Shown here piece after piece: positions 58,190-64,000 of a stretch of DNA of 64,000 nucleotides. A model generated the notes under the pieces. That model was not told the origin of the DNA. It saw nothing but the letters and a program-made list of their open reading frames with translations, and made no database searches. Source of the DNA: Epiperipatus broadwayi (taxonomy: Eukaryota > Onychophora > Udeonychophora > Euonychophora > Peripatidae); the NCBI GenBank assembly GCA_028023455.1, contig JAQFVV010000042.1:8639922-8703921 (forward strand), given 5' to 3'. Every line of letters begins with the position of its first letter. The stretch's first letter is position 1. Both the position numbers and the translations under genes were made by a program.

Positions 58190-60640
58190 TTATTATTTGT
58201 TTTAGCATCCTATTGAAACATCTGAATAAGATAGTTGTATATGCTTGAAAGGCAGAAAAGTTTTTGGAAGATCTTATTTTCCAGTTAATGTTATGATACT
58301 CTATCATCAGATGTTGTTCAAGGGAGAAACTGTTATTTGAAGATATGACAAAGTCAATTCTGTGCAGAAAAGGGAGAGTCTGTATTATTAATTGATAAGA
58401 AATAAAAAAATCTATTATCAAAATGGAATAATCCTTAAAGAAATCAGATTCAATAGTTCAAGAAGGTAAGATAACTCTAATGAAGAATTTAACATATGAA
58501 TCAAATGGTGGAAATGGGGCAACAAGATTTCAAACAATAAATACAAAATGGTCAATAACAAATGGAGTCGAGAATAGAAAGCATAGAAAATATGAAAAAT
58601 CAACAACAATAAATCAGAAAATGGAATAGGAAAAGAGACATTAATATAAACAAGAAGAACAAAAATATATATCTGCAGTATATATGTTTATTTAAATTAT
58701 CTGCATTTTAATACATAATTATTTTTTGCCCAGAAAAGAATTGAATAGCTTATCTGTGATCCATATGAGCTATTAGTGCATTGATAAGTTGTTTGGTTGA
58801 AGTTTTTGGAAGATTTTGGGACTATATCAACAGATGTTGTTCAAAGGAGAAATTGCTATTTGTAGATGTGACAATTCTGTATACTAAAAGTGGAGGTTAT
58901 TTTTTAATAGTTCAGACATAAAAAAAATTACATCAATAATGGAAGAGTCCCTAGAGAAATTCAGAATCAATAGTTCAAGAAGATGAGAATTTAATACCAT
59001 TGGTACAAAACATTAACAAAAGGGCAATTCGAAACAAGAAATAATATAGGGTATATGAGCACAGACTTTCACACCACCCACCTCACTCTCCTTTATCTAA
59101 TAACACTGATACACCTAAACACATATATGCTGAAAAGATAAATAATCACCAATATACGTAATTCATGCTAAACCAGCAATCATCAGTTGGTCCAGACTAT
59201 CATCTTTACACACATATATAGTATAAGTGCTCAGATATATATTAAGATAGACTATCCTCATAGTTTAATGGACAGGCTTCAATCCACTCCACACTCCAAC
59301 TCATCAACCGTCCATCCAATTGAAAATCTGATGATGGAATGCTCAAAGGCCACCCTGAGGCCAAGATTATTGTCACACCCATGTTGACCTAAGGTCAATC
59401 AACCCCACATGTACAGGACATAATCCATTTAATACATATGCAAGGATGGGCAGACATCTCTATAATGTAATAACTGAAACACAGGCTTGTTATATACCTG
59501 TGGCTATATATATGTAATATAGGGTATATGAGCAGTCTTTCACACCACCCACCTCACTCCCCTCTATCTAATAACACTGATACACCTAAACACATATATG
59601 CTGAAAAGATAAATAATCACCAATATCCGTATTTCATGCTAAACCAGCAATCATCAGTTGGTCCAGACTATCATCTTTACACACATATTTAGTATAAGTG
59701 CTCAGATATATATTAAGATAGACTATCCTCATAGTTTAATGGACAGGCTTCAATCCACTCCACACTCCAACTCTTTAACCGTCCATCCAATTGAAAATCT
59801 GATGATGGAATGCTCAAAGGCCACCCTGAGGCCGAGATTATTGTCACACCCATGTTGACCTAAGGTCAATCTGAACCCCACATGTACAGGACATAATCCT
59901 TTGAGCATTCCATCATCAGATTTTCAATTGGATGGACGGTTGAAGAGTTGGAGTGTGGAGTGGATTGAAGCCTGTCCATTAAACTATGAGGATAGTCTAT
60001 CTTAATATATATCTGAGCACTTATACTATATATGTGTGTAAAGATGATAGTCTGGACCAACTGATGATTGCTGGTTTAGCATGAAATACGTATATTGGTG
60101 ATTATTTATCTTTTCAGCATATATGTGTTTAGGTGTATCAGTGTTATTAGATAGAGGGGAGAGAGGTGGGTGGTGTGAAAGTCTGTGCTCATATACCCTA
60201 TATTACATATATATAGCCACAGGTATATAACAAGCCTGTGTTTCAGTTATAACAAGAAATAATAAAATGGACAATAATAAATAGAGATAATGATATAAGG
60301 TATAGAAAATATGAAAAAGTACAACAACAAATCAGAAAAATGAAAACAAAGAAAGAAGAGAGACAAAAGCATAAACAAGAAAATTAAAATTTAGAAGTCA
60401 AAATAGATAAAAAAGCATTAAAAATTAAAAAGAGACATAACAAACTCCTAGTAAAATTAGAGAATATAGAAAATGAAGAGGGAGCAAAGTAAGCAAGGAA
60501 AGACTGAACAAAAACAAGGCAGAATCTAATGGATTGAAATTGTTGTAAATTGTCTTTTGGATAAGTGTGAAAGTTTGAGAAATAAATAGAAGAAAAGCAA
60601 ATGCAAAGATAAGCACTCTAGTTTAAAATTATGAGAGTAA
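58190..60640 (+). repeat. two diverged copies of an unidentified, possibly once-coding sequence
   Basis: Blocks at 58250-58620 recur at about 58795-59040 and, after the inserted repeat at 59047-60250, continue at 60251-60370. Examples are gtttttggaagat, cagatgttgttca, tcaatagttcaagaag, and agaaaatatgaaaaa with aaatcagaaaa. Read on the + strand they give lysine-rich coiled-coil-like peptides with stops. The second copy goes on with KIDKKALKIKKRHNKLLVKL (about 60400-60460). No family is recognised; a decayed retrocopy is the simplest reading. Confidence 0.4.
59047..60250. mobile_element. inserted satellite-like repeat (473-bp unit) with inverted third copy, 14-bp duplication
   Basis: Unit 1 starts at 59047 and unit 2 at 59520 (period 473). 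Each opens TAGGGTATATGAGC and contains catcagttggtccagactat, tttaatggacaggcttcaat and gtccatccaattgaaaatct. Unit 2 switches at about 59898 into an inverted copy that runs to 60250, ending with the inverted end of a preceding unit (gccacaggtatataacaagc). An exact 14-bp duplication AACAAGAAATAATA flanks the whole (59033-59046 and 60251-60264). Short open frames in each unit are a by-product of the repetition and are not called as genes. Confidence 0.82.
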
Positions 60641-61441
60641 GTTCAAACCTATTTCAAAGTACAAGAGAGATTGGACAAGTTAGATGCCTCTTGCAAATGT
60701 AGTGGTAGATAGTCCATGATGAGATTAACAAAACAAGAAGAGAACAAATAAGCATTAGACAGACAAAGAGCAAAAATGTCTATAAAGAATATTTCTACAC
60801 CTGATGAACCAAAATTGAAAGAATTAAAGGATTGTAAATAAATAAGGCCAACCAATTGGAATATGAAATGGAGAAATTAGTGATAGAAATAAAAATTGTA
60901 ACTACTAAAACATTAATCCAAAGGAATCATAAATGTGTTAACATCTGACTTAAGGATACATTTTTCTATTTTATAATAAAATTCTTGCTTGGTCATTGTT
61001 CACAAACGAAAATTATCCCAGATTCACATTGTAGTAAGCAGAGCAGGAAGAAGAAAATTCTTAAGTGATATTTAGACATTTAAAAAAAATAGATACTTAC
61101 TAATAAAACAACTAGTTGTTTGTCATGAATCTTGTTCTGTGAAGTAGAAAAAGCAAACATATTTCAACTATTAAATATTTATTAATATTTTAGTACAAAG
61201 ACTCAATAATGTGTTCAAAATTACCTGTTACTTATTTAAATTTGCTATGTTCTGTATGACATTGTAAAATGTTAAATAATATTAATAATTCATTCAATGA
61301 GAAATTTCTAATTTAGGGGGAAAAAAAATTATATTCATATTAAAATCCATAAAGTAATAATGAAAACTTGATTAATATTTCTCACTGAATTATTTATATA
61401 TGCTTGTCAACATCAATTTAAATTTTCTTTAATATAATTAG
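60641..61441. other. intergenic sequence, weak coding-like traces
   Basis: Around 60610-60700 the + strand reads NYESKFKPISKYKRDW followed after a stop by MPLANVVVD. This is protein-like but broken and unassigned. The rest is AT-rich. Confidence 0.3.
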
Positions 61442-61602
61442 ACAAACTGATAGAGAAACCAAATGTAGTCGAAAATGACATTCAAGTAAAATTAATAGGA
61501 AGATTAGATGAACATCGCATGCAAATTCATTCTACCATCGGCAAATATGAATTAATGGTACTTGTAAATTTTCAAGTAAACCAAGATAGCCCATATTTTT
61601 GA
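61442..61602 (+). other. exon-like open segment, unidentified
   Basis: After a plausible acceptor (tttctttaatataattag, ending 61441) the + strand is open for 53 codons: KLIEKPNVVENDIQVKLIGR, LDEHRMQIHSTIGKYELMVL and so on to TGA at 61600. A possible donor CAA|GTAAAC lies at 61576. Third positions vary and GC content is higher than the neighbours, so it looks coding rather than random. No family is recognised. It may be an internal or last exon of a gene extending upstream, or an orphaned exon. Without flanking exons this stays tentative. Confidence 0.33.
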
Positions 61603-61734
61603 TAAATCTATCATTCTGGAAACCCTCAAAAAATGTTTACTAAAAAAAATTCCTGCTAGGAAATGTCATATTTAATAATTGCATTTTATTTTTTATTACT
61701 GTTCTTTTAAAAAAAGAAGTCTTGGAAAATTAAT

Positions 61735-62215
61735 TACAATATTTACAGTTTATTTCCTTTTTTTTTTTTTTTGATTAACTTATTAACAGATAAATGAAAA
61801 AAATATATAAATACAATATTTACACTATGTCAGTGGGGTGCAATCATATGTGACCATTAACACACTTTTTGGGAGGACAGGATCCCGTACTTTTGAAAAT
61901 AGTCTACTGTATTACATTCTGTGACAGGAAGATCCCAAAGTTTTATTGTAACAATTTTGCCAAAAAAACTACTGACAAATAGAAACGCTGAATTGAACCA
62001 AAGTATGACAATGTTGAGAGCGTCTCATCACTTCCCACATTATAAGTAAAAAAAAAAAAAAAATGTATAAAGCTTGTTAATGAAATTTATTGGAATTTAC
62101 TTTATTTTAAATTTAACAATTTATTAATTTTGTTTTAATTTAACAACTAACACATCTTTGATAGATATAGGCTCTCAAAACTGTATATACAGGATGCCAT
62201 CTTGGTTTACCTAAA
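61735..62215. repeat. diverged relative of the 51183-51767 element
   Basis: Shares cattaacac, aggatcccgtacttttgaaa, a TTCTGT(G/C)-AGGAAGAT block, aaagcttgttaatg-like and actaacacat blocks with the element upstream of exon 3, in the same order. The ends are too diverged to define inverted repeats. Confidence 0.5.
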
Positions 62216-63141
62216 AACTCACAAATACCCAATTAAGTAACTAGAATAGGTACTCTGTATTTAATCACTACTACTATTATTTCCAATAAATACCATGAAT
62301 TAAATATAACTAAAGATATAAATGCTACAATAATATTGCTTCATAAAGGATCTGTGTAGAATATTTGTATTTTGAATAATGAAATTAGAAATAAATTTAT
62401 TCTTCTCCAATGTATGTAAGTACATGCAATATGGAACTTATTAGATAAAAACTATACAAATAGCATAGCAAGAATTGTATTTTCTTCTCATGCAATTTTT
62501 AAAGTTACAGAGAATATTGTTAACTCAATTACTGGAACATATAATAGACGTCATATTAATGATGAATAACAGAAAACATTGGAATGTTTAAGAGAGCTCC
62601 TTTTTTCAAACATGTATGAAATAAGCTTATATTTTGAATTAATTCTTTATTACACTAGTTTCCTACTTATGTTTTGGCTATATATTTTATATTGATTCAT
62701 ATTGACTTGTAAACCCAGAACAAGAGTATGGAGACATTTTATAATGATGATTTGACAATACTTATATTGATAGTTTCCGGAAGAAAACAAAAAATATGTA
62801 TATAAAATATTTCCTTATAAAAGTTATTTTAGTCAAATCCTTCTTAGGGAGAGAAAATATTATAATTGCATGCATGACTTAAGGAACATTATTTAATTGT
62901 GAAATTCATGAGATCCAAAATTTGGTGAAAACACTATATTTTGATGCAACTAATGTTTTGATCTTATCCAGCTTGCTAAGAGTTTTAATCAGGGTGTAAC
63001 ATGGTTCATAATATTGTATATGACAATCTAAAAATACATTTATAAATTATTTGGTATAACAGCCAATACAATTTATTTGCAAATTAATATATTTGAAAAA
63101 AGTATTGGAAAATAAGGCATTAAAAGCTAATAATTATGTAG
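62216..63141. other. AT-rich intergenic sequence, nothing recognised
   Basis: No feature I can support. Confidence 0.4.
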
Positions 63142-63411
63142 CATATGTTAATTATCTAATCCCATGAATATTATTTGTACATTAATTCTATAATCAATAA
63201 CAGTAATGTTATGTTAATTTAAAATTTTTGTATCTTATTTATTAATAACAAATCACTTTTTTTATTGTTATTGGTTTGAATTTTTTTGTTTTGTTTACAA
63301 TAAAATCAGTTATGTTAGTTGTTAAATCCATATGTCATCGATTTAATATTCTTATCACTGATTATAGAATTATAATACAGATACTATTCATGGAATTAGA
63401 TAATTAACATA
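63142..63411. repeat. 270-bp fold-back repeat
   Basis: The left end atgttaattatctaatccca and tctataatcaataacag pair with the right end ggaattagataattaacat and cactgattatagaattata. MITE-like, no duplication fixed. Confidence 0.72.
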
Positions 63412-64000
63412 AGAGAATGTAATTTTAAAATCTCAGTTTTTAATTCCTTATATGCCAATGCTTTTTTCAAATATATTAATTCAGAAATAAATTTTAGTAT
63501 TGATTTATAAAATGAAATTAAACAGAATTATTAGAATATCTTTTTTATTTTAAAAATCAACGCAAATTAATGTTAATAGTTGATTTCATCAGTAATACAT
63601 AATGAGTTATAGTAGTGATAGCTTTTTCCAAGACGGAAAAAGATGAAGAATAAAATCATAAACCAATAGTTTATGTTACCATGAAGATGAGGTATATTTA
63701 TAATTTAATTAATTACTATTTTATTATTAAATCATTTAAATGCTTAGTATATATATATATATTAGTAGGATACACACACATAAAAAGGGAAACTATGTTT
63801 GCATGTAACTGATTAACTTAAATGAGTCCCAAGTCCGTCAAAATCTGTCTAACGATGATTTGTATATTTTCAAAGACTATGACATTTCATAGGCCCAATT
63901 GAAACTCATTAACAAATTTTGATTAAGGTAATCATTGTGGCAGATTATTGATGTTTGCAAATAAAACTTTGAAACAATAAAATAACCAATATAAAAGGCA
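63412..64000. other. AT-rich intergenic sequence, nothing recognised
   Basis: An AT tract lies at 63749-63763; otherwise nothing I can support. Confidence 0.4.

Noticed and set aside
59187-60060. Three similar 60-odd-codon open frames
   Set aside because: They are the same stretch of a 473-bp repeat in two direct and one inverted copies. Similarity reflects repeat duplication, not protein conservation.
1-64000. CRISPR arrays, operons, ribosome binding sites, phage or plasmid functions
   Set aside because: The window is eukaryotic nuclear DNA with spliced genes and retrotransposons; no regularly spaced repeats or polycistronic layout exist.

Overview
This is an AT-rich animal nuclear window: one spliced nuclear gene in a dense bed of retrotransposons, DNA transposons and fold-back repeats. 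There is nothing prokaryotic in it. The introns are long (about 7.0 and 27.3 kb). The RTE-type non-LTR elements, Penelope-like element, Merlin and hAT remnants suggest an invertebrate, perhaps an arthropod. I cannot name the species and hold even the phylum loosely.

The one gene I recognise is mitochondrial thioredoxin (TXN2/Trx2 type) on the + strand. Its three coding exons are 17236-17465, 24485-24608 and 51866-51979, giving about 155 residues. The WCGPCK active site opens exon 2 and the cis-proline motif SVPT opens exon 3. A minus-strand ATG exon (460-634) ending in a GTAAGT donor is probably the first coding exon of an unidentified neighbour. Another exon-like segment lies at 61442-61602.

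Layout. 1-1.2 kb: probable exon and a fold-back repeat. 1.9-4.3 kb: broken RTE retrotransposon. 4.7-7.5 kb: decayed RTE split by a 2.1-kb terminal-inverted-repeat element with an 8-bp target duplication. 9.5-12.5 kb: fold-back repeats and a candidate inverted-repeat element. 12.5-16.3 kb: long inverted-repeat element carrying a Merlin transposase fragment. 17.2-52.0 kb: thioredoxin gene. Intron 1 holds a reverse-strand RTE copy, a head-to-head Penelope-like pair inserted in it, and a decayed F-BAR (CIP4/FBP17/TOCA-like) sequence fused to the RTE 5' side. Intron 2 holds fold-back elements, a decayed LINE 3' end, three head-to-tail copies of a second LINE family (37.1-41.9 kb), a 2.16-kb element with TGTAAC...GTTACA ends, and an inverted-repeat element about 100 bp before exon 3. 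52.0-64 kb: a hAT-type MITE with perfect 8-bp duplication, a 2.7-kb nested palindrome, a satellite-like repeat with a 14-bp duplication, and smaller fold-backs.

The most interesting structures are the F-BAR/RTE chimera, the Penelope pair flanked by one 13-bp target duplication, the LINE tandem array, and fold-back families sharing a motif that partly resembles a hammerhead ribozyme core. No coherent new multi-gene system is visible. All reading was by eye, so repeat-arm boundaries are approximate unless a target duplication fixes them.
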